Counted from the stretch's first letter, positions 19,201 to 28,257 are shown. The stretch: DNA of 64,000 bases from Hathewaya limosa (GCF_030815255.1 NZ_JAUSWN010000015.1:1-64000); one strand, 5' to 3'. Notes: generated from the letters alone by a model not told the origin. Translations and numbers: made by a program.

Positions 19201-20614
19201 TAACCAAGGGGAAATCCATAAATATACAGAAGTATTATTTGGAAAGGGTCACACATTTAAAGCTGGTACTATAGGTACTATAGCTGAAAAAACTGCCTAT
19301 GGCTTTGTAAAAAAGTATTTGGAACAAAGAAATTTAAAAGCAAGTCAAGCAGAAATAGATAGGCTAACAGAGGGATGTACGGGAGTTAAAAGAACATCAG
19401 GACAACATCCAGGGGGCATAATGGTTGTACCTAGTGATAATGAAATCTTTAATTTTTGTCCTATTCAGCACCCGGCAGATGATACTGAATCTGATATTAT
19501 AACTACGCACTTTGATTATCATTCTATAAGTGGTAGACTTTTAAAATTAGATATTCTAGGACACGACGATCCTACTATTTTAAGAATGTTAAAAGATATA
19601 ACTAAAATAGACCCTAAAACAGTTCCATTAGATGATAAAGGAGTACTTAGTTTATTTACAAGTACTGAAGCGTTAGGAGTAACTAAAGAAGAATTAGGCT
19701 GTGAGGTTGGAACATATGGCCTTCCGGAGTTTGGAACTAAGTTTGTAAGACAAATGTTATTAGATACTAAGCCAAAGACCTTTTCAGATCTTGTTAGAAT
19801 ATCAGGACTTTCACATGGTACTGATGTTTGGATAAATAATGCCCAATATTTTATAAAAGAAGGATATACTACATTAAAAGATTGTATAGCTACAAGAGAT
19901 GACATTATGGTATATTTAATTTATAAGGGGTTACCACCTAAAACAGCCTTTACAATAATGGAAAAAGTAAGAAAAGGTAAGGGATTAACAGAAGAACATG
20001 AAAACATAATGAAAGAACATAAAGTTCCTGATTGGTATATAGAGTCTTGTAAAAGAATAAAATATATGTTTCCTAAAGGGCACGCTGTTGCTTATGTTAT
20101 GATGGCCATTAGAATAGCCTACTTTAAAGTTCATTATCCCAAAGCATATTATGCTACTTATTTTACAGTAAGAGGCGGAGATTTTGATGGAGATTTAATA
20201 ATTAAAGGTGATGAAGTAATTTTAAATAAAATGAATGAATTATATGCTCAAGGTAATAATATAACTGTAAAGGATAAAGGATTATTGACTATTTTAGAAT
20301 TATGCCATGAAATGTTTGTGAGGGGCATGAAATTTTTACCTGTTGATATATATAAATCTAATGCAACTAAATTTAAAGTAGAAGGGGATTATATAAGAAT
20401 GCCTTTAAGTGCGCTTCAAGGAGTAGGAGAAAATGCAGCTAAGAGTATTGAATTAGTAAGGGAAGATGGAGAATTTATTTCTAAGGAAGATTTAAGAATA
20501 AGAAGTAAAGTAACTAAGACTGTAATAGAGGCTTTAGACTTACATGGATGTTTAAAGAATCTTCCAGAAACAAATCAACTTTCATTTTTTACAGGACAAA
20601 ATGGATTTTTATAA
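16295..20614 (+). CDS. polC: DNA polymerase III alpha subunit, PolC type
   Basis: PolC is the low-GC Gram-positive replicative polymerase with built-in proofreading. In order: an N-terminal region (1-210), OB-fold (about 230-310), PHP domain (VELHLHTNMSAMDGMT near 335, AITDHG) split by a DEDDh exonuclease (FDIETTGF near 424, AHNANFD, HHRAVDDAKAT), then the palm with a four-Cys zinc module (CPNC...CGADMEDKNCPKCG, about 907-937) and DIDLNFSGD (about 961) carrying the catalytic Asp pair, fingers and tail. At 1439 residues it is full length. The start is TTG 16295 behind AAGGAGG. Confidence 0.97.
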   Translation: MEIYEVLKENLKKEEFMSLKEFKFLKAQYFKGLNKLTLILKGKYELDSSLQEKIKKILKTYLGYVEEIELGFYKDISDITLDGVIKEYWFELVQSVSESMPVAKECLNNCKKEVKEDLLILSYGNSFVCNFLKNRDIEKIIKNRIKDVFDITVIVELQYNKELNNDTYFEEKQKENDKIMKNVLTENVSVGGSNKEKKSNKSNQKTYNSNISRNSNILLGKTIMEEPISIIELDSEPGDVCVEGDIFKLEIKETKKGRKFFIFAITDYTGSVTIKSFPQNAYIEKMEEELKKGEHYKVKGELKYDTFMNEMVLMASHISKLEKIEKLDLAEEKRVELHLHTNMSAMDGMTPASKLIKKAAKWGHKAIAITDHGVAQAYPEAMDAGKKNNVKILYGVEAYLVDDGIPIIIGGEDKNIDDEFVVFDIETTGFSSENDKIIEIGAVKIKNGKIIDSFNEFVNPQISIPYKITELTSITNDMVFGKDNISIILPKFMEFCKEAILVAHNANFDVSFIKKNCRDLNIEFTNSTMDTIPLCQFLYTELKRYKLNVVAKHLGISLENHHRAVDDAKATGEILLKCFEKLKEKDIYKLEDLNKEFIGNFNIKAAPTYHLIILCKNQIGLKNLYKLISSSNLDYFHKKPRMPKSVIQKYREGLIIGSACEAGQVYKDVLNGKTYDELRDMLSFYDYLEIQPIGNNQFMIQNGTVKDEKELQNINRTICKIGEKSNLPVVATGDVHFLEPHDEIFRRVLMAGQGFSDADNQPPLYLKTTEEMLEEFSYLGEEKAYEVVVKNTNLIADSIENVKPIPDETFPPKIEGAEEDIKNMTLNKAHAIYGEKLPEVVQKRLDKELNSIINNGYAVLYLIAQKLVAKSVNDGYLVGSRGSVGSSFVATMSNITEVNGLPPHYVCPNCKYSEFILDGSVGCGADMEDKNCPKCGTKFNKDGFDIPFETFLGFEGDKEPDIDLNFSGDNQGEIHKYTEVLFGKGHTFKAGTIGTIAEKTAYGFVKKYLEQRNLKASQAEIDRLTEGCTGVKRTSGQHPGGIMVVPSDNEIFNFCPIQHPADDTESDIITTHFDYHSISGRLLKLDILGHDDPTILRMLKDITKIDPKTVPLDDKGVLSLFTSTEALGVTKEELGCEVGTYGLPEFGTKFVRQMLLDTKPKTFSDLVRISGLSHGTDVWINNAQYFIKEGYTTLKDCIATRDDIMVYLIYKGLPPKTAFTIMEKVRKGKGLTEEHENIMKEHKVPDWYIESCKRIKYMFPKGHAVAYVMMAIRIAYFKVHYPKAYYATYFTVRGGDFDGDLIIKGDEVILNKMNELYAQGNNITVKDKGLLTILELCHEMFVRGMKFLPVDIYKSNATKFKVEGDYIRMPLSALQGVGENAAKSIELVREDGEFISKEDLRIRSKVTKTVIEALDLHGCLKNLPETNQLSFFTGQNGFL

Positions 20615-20619
20615 AAAAC

Positions 20620-20648
20620 TTGCAAAATCAGTGCTTGTGTGATAAAAT
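20620..20648 (+). promoter_or_regulatory. Promoter of the rimP-nusA-infB operon
   Basis: TTGCAA (20620-20625), 17-nt spacer and TAAAAT (20643-20648) with an extended-10 TGTGA just ahead. It begins within 6 nt of the polC stop and implies a leader of about 140 nt. Confidence 0.7.
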
Positions 20649-20686
20649 TAATCCTAGTAACTTCCTATAGTTTTTGTCGGATAATT

Positions 20687-20744
20687 AAGAGTGGGTTTTT
20701 ACCCGCTCTTTCTGTTTGTATAAACGCAGCATTTGTTGCGTTTT
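20687..20744 (+). terminator. Tandem hairpins in the rimP leader (possible attenuator)
   Basis: Hairpin 1 is AAGAGTGGGT (20687-20696) / ACCCGCTCTT (20701-20710) with loop TTTT. Hairpin 2 is AAACGCA (20722-20728) / TGCGTTT (20737-20743) followed by T and A/T-rich sequence. They lie after the rimP promoter, so they could end polC transcripts, attenuate the rimP operon, or both. Confidence 0.6.
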
Positions 20745-20797
20745 AATTATAATAATTAAAAAAATATAGTAAAAACTAAATATAAGGAGGGATAATA

Positions 20798-21256
20798 TTG
20801 ACAGATGAATTAATGAAGAAATTAAATAATCTAATTAAGCCTATAGTTGAAAAGTCAGGTTATGAACTTTACCATTTAGAATTTGTAAAAGAAGGTGGAG
20901 AAGATTACCTAAGAGTTTACATAGATAATGAGCAAGGTATTATTTTAGATGACTGTGTAAAAGTAAACAAATTAGTTAGTGAAGCATTAGATGTAGAAGA
21001 TTTAATTAAAGATTTTTATTATTTAGAAATTTCTTCTCCAGGTATAGAGAGAGTCTTACATAATGATAAACATTTACAAAAATATATGGGATTCAATGTT
21101 AAAATAAAACTTAAAAACCTTGTAAAAGGTAAAAAGAAATTAGAAGGTATTTTAAAAGGTCTTAATGAGGAAAATGTCGTAATAAATTTAGAAGAAGAAG
21201 AAATATCTTTAAATAGAAATAACATAATTACCATTAGTTTAAAAGGGGAGTATTAA
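20798..21256 (+). CDS. rimP: Ribosome maturation factor RimP
   Basis: RimP assists 30S subunit maturation, binding S12. The 152-residue protein has the N-terminal domain with YELYHLEFVKEGG, LRVYIDNEQGIILDDC and YYLEISSPGIERVL, and a C-terminal SH3-like domain. The start is TTG 20798 behind AAGGAGGG. It opens the conserved rimP-nusA-rnpM-ylxQ-infB-rbfA cluster and is 1 nt from nusA. Confidence 0.95.
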   Translation: MTDELMKKLNNLIKPIVEKSGYELYHLEFVKEGGEDYLRVYIDNEQGIILDDCVKVNKLVSEALDVEDLIKDFYYLEISSPGIERVLHNDKHLQKYMGFNVKIKLKNLVKGKKKLEGILKGLNEENVVINLEEEEISLNRNNIITISLKGEY

Positions 21257-21257
21257 A

Positions 21258-22367
21258 ATGAATGAAGAATTTATAGCTGCATTAAAAGAGATTGCTAAGG
21301 AAAAAGGTATCAGTGAAAATTATTTATATGAAATTATAGAGGATGCAGTGATCTCAGCTTATAAAAAGAATTGTTCAAAAAATACTAATAATATTTATGC
21401 AAAGTATTTAAATAATAACAACAATAATCAAAATGTAAAAGTTTCAATAGATAAAGAGACAGGAGAATTCCATGTATTTGCACAAAAGAAAGTTGTAGAT
21501 GGTCTTTGGGATGAAGTTAATGAAATAGAACTTGAAGATGCAAAGGAAATAGATCCTCGTTATGAAGAAGGAGATATTGTAGAAATGGAAGTTACTCCTA
21601 GAGACTTTGGAAGAGTGGCTGCTCAATCTGCAAAACAAATTGTAGTGCAAAAAATCAAGGAAGCTTCAAGAAGTGCTCTTTATGAAGAATTTTTAGAAAA
21701 AGAATACGACATAATTACAGGTACTATAACAAGAAAAGATAATGAAAATATTTTAGTTGATTTAGGAAAAATTGAAGCTGTATTAGGTCCTAATGAGCAA
21801 ATTCCTTCAGAACACTATGGATTTAATGATAAAATAAAATTATATATAGTGGAAGTTAAAAAGACAACTAAAGGACCTCAAATAATATTATCAAGAACTC
21901 ATCCAGGTCTTGTTAAGAGATTGTTTGAATTAGAAGTTCCAGAAATTTATGATGGAACAGTTGAAATTAAAGCAATATCAAGAGAAGCAGGATCAAGAAG
22001 TAAGGTTGCAGTATATTCACAAGATGAAAATGTAGATCCAATGGGCGCTTGCGTAGGTACCAAAGGTACAAGAGTACAAAATATTGTAAATGAACTTAAT
22101 AACGAAAAAATTGATATTATTAATTGGGATAAAGATCCTAAAGTATATATAGCTAATGCATTAAGCCCAGCTAAAGTTTTAAAAGTAATCATAGAAGATG
22201 AAGATAACAAATGTGCAAAAGTTATAGTGGATGACAGTCAATTATCACTAGCTATAGGAAAAGAAGGCCAAAATGTTAGATTAGCAGCAAGATTAACGGG
22301 TTGGAAAATTGACATTAAAAGTAGTTCACAAGTAGAAAATTTAGAAGAAATCCTACAAGAAAATTAA
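21258..22367 (+). CDS. nusA: Transcription termination/antitermination protein NusA
   Basis: NusA binds RNA polymerase and RNA to modulate pausing and termination. The 369-residue protein has an N-terminal RNAP-binding domain (about 1-130), an S1 domain (about 135-200, EYDIITGTITRKDNENILVD), and two KH domains (DPMGACVGTKGTRVQNI and LSLAIGKEGQNVRLAARLTGW, of which IGKEGQNVRLAARLTGW is the core). As in Firmicutes, there is no C-terminal acidic repeat. An Asn-rich stretch around residues 45-57 (NTNNIYAKYLNNNNNNQN) is an unusual low-complexity insert. Confidence 0.96.
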   Translation: MNEEFIAALKEIAKEKGISENYLYEIIEDAVISAYKKNCSKNTNNIYAKYLNNNNNNQNVKVSIDKETGEFHVFAQKKVVDGLWDEVNEIELEDAKEIDPRYEEGDIVEMEVTPRDFGRVAAQSAKQIVVQKIKEASRSALYEEFLEKEYDIITGTITRKDNENILVDLGKIEAVLGPNEQIPSEHYGFNDKIKLYIVEVKKTTKGPQIILSRTHPGLVKRLFELEVPEIYDGTVEIKAISREAGSRSKVAVYSQDENVDPMGACVGTKGTRVQNIVNELNNEKIDIINWDKDPKVYIANALSPAKVLKVIIEDEDNKCAKVIVDDSQLSLAIGKEGQNVRLAARLTGWKIDIKSSSQVENLEEILQEN

Positions 22368-22395
22368 TTACATTTTAATTTAGGAGTGATTCTTT

Positions 22396-22665
22396 ATGAA
22401 AACAAAGAAGTTACCAGAAAGAAAATGCGTAGGATGTATGGAAATGAAATCTAAAAAAGATCTTATTAGAGTTGTACGTAATAAGGAAGGTGAAGTATCT
22501 ATAGATCTTACAGGAAAAAAACCTGGTAGAGGAGCTTATGTTTGTAAAAACGTTAAATGTTTTGAAAATGCATTTAAAACTAAACGTCTTGAAAAGAACT
22601 TATCTCACAACATAGAAGAAGAAATTTATCTTAAACTAAAGGAAGAGATAGTGCATGGACAATAA
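22396..22665 (+). CDS. rnpM: YlxR family protein, RNase P modulator RnpM
   Basis: The 89-residue protein has the YlxR hallmark PERKCVGCMEMKSKKDLIRVV and KKPGRGAYVCKNVKCFENAF. In B. subtilis YlxR is reported to bind RNase P RNA and reduce its activity (RnpM), and earlier work called it a nucleoid-associated regulator. It sits between nusA and ylxQ as usual and overlaps ylxQ by 11 nt. Confidence 0.92.
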   Translation: MKTKKLPERKCVGCMEMKSKKDLIRVVRNKEGEVSIDLTGKKPGRGAYVCKNVKCFENAFKTKRLEKNLSHNIEEEIYLKLKEEIVHGQ

Positions 22666-22987
22666 GACAAAGTTCTATAATTTTCTTAAAATAGCTAAAA
22701 AGGCAGGTGCCTTAACAGAAGGATATAATAGAACAGAAGAGAATTTAAAAAAGAATAATATATTTTTAGTATTTATATCAAAAGATTTATCAGCAAACTC
22801 AAAAAATAAATTTAAAAACTATGCATTAAAATATAAATTTACTTTAATAGAGGATGCTCCTATGGATGAAATAGGAAATGAGCTTTTAAATTCTGAATTA
22901 AGAATTTTAGGAGTAAAAGATAAATCTTTCGGTAAAAACCTACAGTCTTTATATATGAGTAAAGATGAGTATTTTGGAGGTGAATAG
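22655..22987 (+). CDS. ylxQ: L7Ae/L30e family ribosomal-like protein YlxQ
   Basis: A 110-residue kink-turn-binding-fold protein: LKIAKKAGALTEGYNRTEENL and an internal LVFISKDLSANSKNKF segment. YlxQ relatives bind RNA, but the exact target is uncertain. It begins inside rnpM and ends just before the infB start, indicating tight coupling in the operon. Confidence 0.87.
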   Translation: MDNKTKFYNFLKIAKKAGALTEGYNRTEENLKKNNIFLVFISKDLSANSKNKFKNYALKYKFTLIEDAPMDEIGNELLNSELRILGVKDKSFGKNLQSLYMSKDEYFGGE

Positions 22988-22988
22988 T

Positions 22989-25085
22989 TTGGCGAAAGTA
23001 AGAATTTATGAATTAGCTAAAGAACTAGATATATCAAGTAAAAAATTAATCAATGTATTAATGGAAGAGTTTGATATAAAAGTTAAAAATCACATGAGTA
23101 TGATAGATGAAGAGGATGCTGACTTACTAAAAGAACTATTTGGAACAGTTCCTACAGATGGAGATAATACATCAGAGGTAGTTGAGCATTATGAAAAGTT
23201 AGAAAATGAAAATGTACTTAAAAATATTAAAAAAGCAAAAACTAAAAAGAATGCATCTAAGGGCAAAGACGCTACTAATACACAAGAAGATGAAGATTCA
23301 GATGAATTAAAAGTTATAGAAATGGGAGATACTATAACTGTTAAAGAATTTGCAGAAGAATTAGGTAAACCAGCAACAGAGGTTATTAAACAACTTATGT
23401 TTGCAGGAGTTATGGCTGCAATGAATCAAGAAATAGATATACCTACAGCAGAAAAGGTTGCAGAAAAGTTTAACGCTGTTATTGAAGTTATTAATAGAGA
23501 AGAAGTTCTAGAGGAAGAAAATGCTGAGCTTATGGAATCAATGGAAGATTCTTATGAAGAAAATGAAGAATCAGTAAAAAGACCTCCTATTGTAACTGTT
23601 ATGGGACACGTTGACCATGGTAAAACATCTTTATTAGATGCAATTAAAAAAACAAAAGTAACAGCTACAGAAGCTGGTGGAATAACACAACATATTGGTG
23701 CTTATACAGTATCAGTTAATGGAGAAAAGGTTACATTCCTAGATACTCCAGGACATGAAGCTTTTACAGCTATGAGAGCTAGAGGAGCACAAATTACAGA
23801 TATAGTTATATTAGTTGTTGCTGCAGATGATGGAATAATGCCACAAACAATAGAAGCTATAAACCACTGTAAAGCTGCAGAAGTAAGCTTAATAGTTGCT
23901 ATTAATAAGATAGACAGACCAGGTGCTAATATAGACAGAGTTAAACAAGAGTTAACAGAACATGGTTTAATAGCAGAAGATTGGGGCGGAGATACTGTTT
24001 GCGTACCAGTATCAGCACATACTCATGAAGGACTTGATTCATTACTTGAAATGGTTGTTTTAAGTTCTGAAATGTTAGAACTTAAATCTAACCCAGATAG
24101 AAAAGCAAAAGGAACTGTAATAGAAGCTAAGCTTGATAAAGGTAGAGGAGCAGTAGCTACATTATTAGTTCAAAATGGAACATTACATGTGGGAGATTCT
24201 ATAGTAGTAGGAACAAGCTATGGTAGAATAAGAGCTATGTTTAATGCTCATGGTAAAAAAATAAAATCAGCAGGTCCTTCTATGCCAGCAGAAATTTTAG
24301 GTTTATCAGAAGTACCAGAAGCTGGAGATAAGTTTGTAGTTATGAAAGATGAGAAAACTGCAAGAAATACTGCTGAAAGTAGAAAAGAAAAACTAAGAGA
24401 ACAAAAATTATTAAAATCTCATAAAGTTTCACTTGAAGATTTATATAATCAGATTCAAGAGGGAACAGTAAAAGAATTAAGCTTAGTTGTTAAAGCGGAT
24501 GTTCAAGGATCTGTAGAGGCATTATCTCAATCACTTGAAAAATTAAGCACAGATAGTGTAAAAGTTAGAGTAATTCATGGTGGAGTTGGAGCTATTACAG
24601 AAACAGATGTTATACTAGCTACAGCATCTAATGCCATTATTTTAGGCTTTAACGTAAGACCTGATGTAAATGCTACTGTTCTTGCAGAAAAAGATGAAGT
24701 TGATATTAAAACTTATAGAGTAATATACGATGCTATAGATGATGTTAAATCAGCTATGCTAGGACTTTTAGATCCAGAATATAAAGAGGTAGTATTAGGT
24801 AGTGCTCAAGTAAGGGAAATATACAAAATTTCTAATGTAGGAACTATAGCTGGTTGTTATGTGTTAAATGGTAAGTTAACTAGAAATAGTAGCGTTAGAA
24901 TAGTAAGAAACGGTATAGTAATTTTTGAATCTACATTGGCATCATTAAAGAGATTTAAGGATGACGTAAAAGAAGTAAATTCAGGATACGAATGTGGATT
25001 AAGTATAGAGAAATTTAATGACCTTAAAGATGGAGATATAATAGAAGCTTTCACTATGGAAGAAATAAAGCCACAAAGTCTGTAA
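22989..25085 (+). CDS. infB: Translation initiation factor IF-2
   Basis: IF-2 is the GTPase that places fMet-tRNA on the 30S subunit and joins subunits. The 698-residue clostridial short form has IF2N domains (about 3-55 and 115-165), the GTPase domain with GHVDHGKT (about 206-213), DTPGHEAF and NKID, then domains II-IV. I chose TTG 22989, which is 6-8 nt after GGAGGTG; an ATG 24 nt upstream lies before that SD inside ylxQ. Start choice affects only eight residues. Confidence 0.96.
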   Translation: MAKVRIYELAKELDISSKKLINVLMEEFDIKVKNHMSMIDEEDADLLKELFGTVPTDGDNTSEVVEHYEKLENENVLKNIKKAKTKKNASKGKDATNTQEDEDSDELKVIEMGDTITVKEFAEELGKPATEVIKQLMFAGVMAAMNQEIDIPTAEKVAEKFNAVIEVINREEVLEEENAELMESMEDSYEENEESVKRPPIVTVMGHVDHGKTSLLDAIKKTKVTATEAGGITQHIGAYTVSVNGEKVTFLDTPGHEAFTAMRARGAQITDIVILVVAADDGIMPQTIEAINHCKAAEVSLIVAINKIDRPGANIDRVKQELTEHGLIAEDWGGDTVCVPVSAHTHEGLDSLLEMVVLSSEMLELKSNPDRKAKGTVIEAKLDKGRGAVATLLVQNGTLHVGDSIVVGTSYGRIRAMFNAHGKKIKSAGPSMPAEILGLSEVPEAGDKFVVMKDEKTARNTAESRKEKLREQKLLKSHKVSLEDLYNQIQEGTVKELSLVVKADVQGSVEALSQSLEKLSTDSVKVRVIHGGVGAITETDVILATASNAIILGFNVRPDVNATVLAEKDEVDIKTYRVIYDAIDDVKSAMLGLLDPEYKEVVLGSAQVREIYKISNVGTIAGCYVLNGKLTRNSSVRIVRNGIVIFESTLASLKRFKDDVKEVNSGYECGLSIEKFNDLKDGDIIEAFTMEEIKPQSL

Positions 25086-25097
25086 AGGAGTGGTATT

Positions 25098-25448
25098 ATG
25101 GCAAAGTATAGAAGTGGAAGAATTAACGAAGAAATAAAAAAATATATAAGTGACATAATTAGAACTAAAGTTAAAGATCCAAGATTAGCGGGAATGATTA
25201 GTGTAACTCATGTAGAAGTTACACGTGATTTAAGCTATGCTAAAGTATATGTAAGTATTTTTGGTAGTAAAGAAGAGGAAGAACAATCATTAAATGTTTT
25301 AAAAACCTCTGCAGGATTTATAAGAACTGAATTAAGTCATTGTGTAAAACTTAGACATATTCCGCAAATAGTTATAGAAAATGATAAAAGTCTTGAATAT
25401 GGTATGCATATAGATTCTATTTTAAAGAAAATGGATTCTAAAAAATAA
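25098..25448 (+). CDS. rbfA: Ribosome-binding factor A
   Basis: RbfA binds pre-30S and helps 16S 5'-end maturation. The 116-residue KH-fold protein begins MAKYRSGRINEEIKKYISDI and has VKDPRLAGMISVTHVEVTRD and AKVYVSIFG. It follows infB by 12 nt with its own AAGGAG. Confidence 0.95.
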   Translation: MAKYRSGRINEEIKKYISDIIRTKVKDPRLAGMISVTHVEVTRDLSYAKVYVSIFGSKEEEEQSLNVLKTSAGFIRTELSHCVKLRHIPQIVIENDKSLEYGMHIDSILKKMDSKK

Positions 25449-25452
25449 TAAA

Positions 25453-26418
25453 ATGCTTAAAGAAGTTATAAAAACATTAAAAAATTCCCAAAGGATTGGC
25501 ATCAGCTTTCACACATCACCTGATGGCGATTCTTTAGGGAGTTCTTTAGCTCTACTACAAATTTTAAGGGAGCTAAAAAAAGAAGCATATATTATTTGTA
25601 AAGAAAGCATACCAGAGACTTTTAATTTTTTACCTTTTAATGCGGAAATAGAAAAAAATATTACGGAACCCTTAGATAATACTGATTGTATAGTGGTTCT
25701 TGATTGTGGAAATGTAGAAAGAATAAACGGAAATATAGATTTAAACAATGATAAATATATAGTATTAAATGTTGACCATCATAAATCAAATGAAGAGTAC
25801 GGCAAAATAAACTATGTAAATAGTGAAGCTGCCGCTGTAGGTGAAATTATATATGATATAATGGAACAATTAAAGGTTACATTAAATAAAAGTATTGCTA
25901 CATGTATATATACCTCCTTATTAACAGATACAGGTTCGTTTAGACATTCTAATACAACTTCTAAAACTCATAATATTGCAGGAAAATTAATTTCTACTGG
26001 GTTTGATTTTTCACAAATTCATAGAATTATTTTTGATAATAAATCTTTAAATAGAATAAAATTATATGGAAAGATTATTGAAGATTTAGAAGTTACCAAT
26101 AATGGCAAAATTGCATTTATTAATGCCCAAAAATCATATTTTGAAGAATTAAATTTAGAAGATGGAGATACTTCTGATTTACTTACTTTTGGTATGAAAA
26201 TAAATACAGTAGAAGTAGTGGCATTATTTAAGGAAAAGGATGATATACTTAAAGTTAGCTTAAGATCAAAACAATATGTAGATGTAAGAGAAATTGCAGA
26301 ATCTTATGGTGGTGGAGGTCACATAAGGGCGGCGGGATTTGCCAGTGATAAACCATTAGAACAATTAAAAAATGAACTAATTTTAAAAATAGAGAGTTAT
26401 AAAGATGAAAGAATTTAA
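25453..26418 (+). CDS. nrnA: DHH/DHHA1 phosphoesterase, NrnA-like oligoribonuclease
   Basis: NrnA removes short RNA oligomers and in some species dephosphorylates pAp; related enzymes degrade cyclic-di-AMP products. The 321-residue protein has motif I HTSPDGDSLGS, DCGNVERIN, the DHH motif VDHHKSN, and the DHHA1 motif GGGGHIRAAGFA near the end. It begins 4 nt after rbfA without a clear SD, so translational coupling is likely, and its end overlaps truB. Confidence 0.9.
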   Translation: MLKEVIKTLKNSQRIGISFHTSPDGDSLGSSLALLQILRELKKEAYIICKESIPETFNFLPFNAEIEKNITEPLDNTDCIVVLDCGNVERINGNIDLNNDKYIVLNVDHHKSNEEYGKINYVNSEAAAVGEIIYDIMEQLKVTLNKSIATCIYTSLLTDTGSFRHSNTTSKTHNIAGKLISTGFDFSQIHRIIFDNKSLNRIKLYGKIIEDLEVTNNGKIAFINAQKSYFEELNLEDGDTSDLLTFGMKINTVEVVALFKEKDDILKVSLRSKQYVDVREIAESYGGGGHIRAAGFASDKPLEQLKNELILKIESYKDERI

Positions 26419-27280
26419 TGGAATTATAGTTATAAATAAAGAAGAGGGTATGACCTCTTTTGATGTAGTAAGAAAAGTTAAGAAAATTTTATCATGCAAA
26501 AAAGTTGGGCATACAGGTACTTTAGATCCTATGGCCACAGGTGTCTTACCTATTTGTATTGGAAAGGCTACTAAAGCTGCTAATTATTTGATAAAAGATA
26601 ATAAAGCATATATAGCAGAAGTAAAGCTAGGAGAAGTTACTGATACTTATGATAGAGAAGGAACTATAGTATCAACAAATGATGTTAATATTAGTGAAGA
26701 AAATTTAATTAAAGCTATAAAATCATTTGTAGGAAAGATCATTCAAGTACCACCAAAATATTCAGCATTAAAGATAAATGGTCAAAAAATGTATGACCTA
26801 GCCAGAAAAGGAATAGAATTTGAAGTTAAAGGAAGAGAAATAGAGGTGTTTAGTATAGAAATATTAAATATTAATCTTCCTTATTTTACTATAAAAGTTA
26901 CTTGTTCTAAAGGAACCTATATAAGAAGTTTAGCTTATGATATTGGACAAAAACTAGGATGTGGAGCACATCTTTTTAATCTTCAACGTATTAAATCAGG
27001 GCATTTCAATCTTGATCAATCATTAAAGTTAGAAGCATTAAATTTAGACAATATAGAAAGCATATTAATTTCTGTAGAAGAGCTTTTTAAAGACTTCAAT
27101 TCTTTTACCATTGAACCTTATTTTGAAAAATTATTTTTAAATGGAGTTTCTATAAAAGATAATAGACTTATATCTAAATTTATGGAAATGGGTATATTTA
27201 AAGTGTATAATAATAGTGGAAAATTTTTAGGACTTGGGAAAAGAGAACAAGATTTCTTCAAGATGGAAAGTTTATTTTAG
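26405..27280 (+). CDS. truB: tRNA pseudouridine(55) synthase TruB
   Basis: TruB makes pseudouridine 55 in the T-loop of tRNAs. The 291-residue protein has the catalytic loop VGHTGTLDPMATGVLPICIG (Asp in TLDP), KAYIAEVKLG, QVPPKYSALKINGQ and KGTYIRSLAYDIG motifs and a C-terminal PUA-like part. It overlaps nrnA by 14 nt. Confidence 0.96.
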   Translation: MKEFNGIIVINKEEGMTSFDVVRKVKKILSCKKVGHTGTLDPMATGVLPICIGKATKAANYLIKDNKAYIAEVKLGEVTDTYDREGTIVSTNDVNISEENLIKAIKSFVGKIIQVPPKYSALKINGQKMYDLARKGIEFEVKGREIEVFSIEILNINLPYFTIKVTCSKGTYIRSLAYDIGQKLGCGAHLFNLQRIKSGHFNLDQSLKLEALNLDNIESILISVEELFKDFNSFTIEPYFEKLFLNGVSIKDNRLISKFMEMGIFKVYNNSGKFLGLGKREQDFFKMESLF

Positions 27281-27297
27281 AAAATAGGGGTTATGAT

Positions 27298-28221
27298 ATG
27301 GTAATTTTAGAAGACAACTTTAATAAAAAACTTCAATATGATACATATATAGCTTTAGGGAGTTTTGATGGATTGCATTTAGGGCATTTAAGTTTAGTAC
27401 GCAAGGTAGTGGAACTTTCTAAAAAAAATAAATGCAAAAGTATGATATATACTTTTAAAAATCATCCTATGAGTCTAGTAAATAGTGAAAAAATACCTAA
27501 GTTACTTCAAAGTAAAAAAGATAAAGTTAGAATTTTTAAAAATGAAGGTATTGATATTGTAAATTTCGCTACTTTTAATTTACGTCATATGAAAATGCAA
27601 CCGGAACAATTTGTATGTAGATTAGTAAATTATTATAATGTTAAAGGTATAGTAGTAGGATTTAATTATAGATTTGGATATAAAAATTTAGGTACAATAG
27701 AATTATTACAGGATTTTAGTGAAAAATATAATTTTGAACTTTATGTTTGTCCTCCAATAACATTTGAAGAAAAAATAGTAAGTAGTACTTTTATTAGAAA
27801 TCTTATTAAAGAGGGAAACGTAGAAAAGGCAAGATTACTTTTAAACAAACCTTATTCTATAGAAGGTGAAATAATAGAAGGAAAAAAAATTGGAAGACAA
27901 ATAGGTTTTCCTACTATTAATTTAAGTTATAAAAGAAACTTTGCTTTGCCTAAAAGAGGGGTTTACTATACTATAGTAGAGTATGAAAAAAAATTATATA
28001 GAGGAATTACAAATATAGGGTTTAATCCTACGGTAAATGGTAATAATTTAAGTGTAGAAACTAATATTATAGATTTCAGTAAAGAAATATATGGTGAAAG
28101 TGTTAAGTTGTTTTTTATAGAGAAATTAAGAGATGAAAAGAAATTTAATTCTTTAGAACAATTAAAGCAAGTTTTAACAAAGGATAAAATTTCTGCAAAA
28201 GAAAAGGAACTAAAATTATAA
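27298..28221 (+). CDS. ribF: Bifunctional riboflavin kinase / FAD synthetase
   Basis: RibF makes FMN and FAD from riboflavin. The N-terminal nucleotidyltransferase domain has ALGSFDGLHLGHLSLV and ISSTFIR-like VSSTFIRNLIKEG; the C-terminal kinase domain (about 180-307) has GRQIGFPTINL and GVYYTIVEY, NIGFNPTV. It closes the rimP operon; a new promoter for rpsO begins 8 nt after its stop. Confidence 0.95.
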   Translation: MVILEDNFNKKLQYDTYIALGSFDGLHLGHLSLVRKVVELSKKNKCKSMIYTFKNHPMSLVNSEKIPKLLQSKKDKVRIFKNEGIDIVNFATFNLRHMKMQPEQFVCRLVNYYNVKGIVVGFNYRFGYKNLGTIELLQDFSEKYNFELYVCPPITFEEKIVSSTFIRNLIKEGNVEKARLLLNKPYSIEGEIIEGKKIGRQIGFPTINLSYKRNFALPKRGVYYTIVEYEKKLYRGITNIGFNPTVNGNNLSVETNIIDFSKEIYGESVKLFFIEKLRDEKKFNSLEQLKQVLTKDKISAKEKELKL

Positions 28222-28228
28222 AAATTAA

Positions 28229-28257
28229 TTTACAATAAACAATATATTTGTTATAAT
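28229..28257 (+). promoter_or_regulatory. Promoter of rpsO
   Basis: TTTACA (28229-28234), 17-nt spacer and consensus TATAAT (28252-28257). This strong promoter starts a leader of about 75 nt. Confidence 0.8.

Noticed and set aside
19519..19905. Minus-strand 128-residue ORF inside polC
   Set aside because: Antisense to the polymerase palm region; no SD and no family resemblance.
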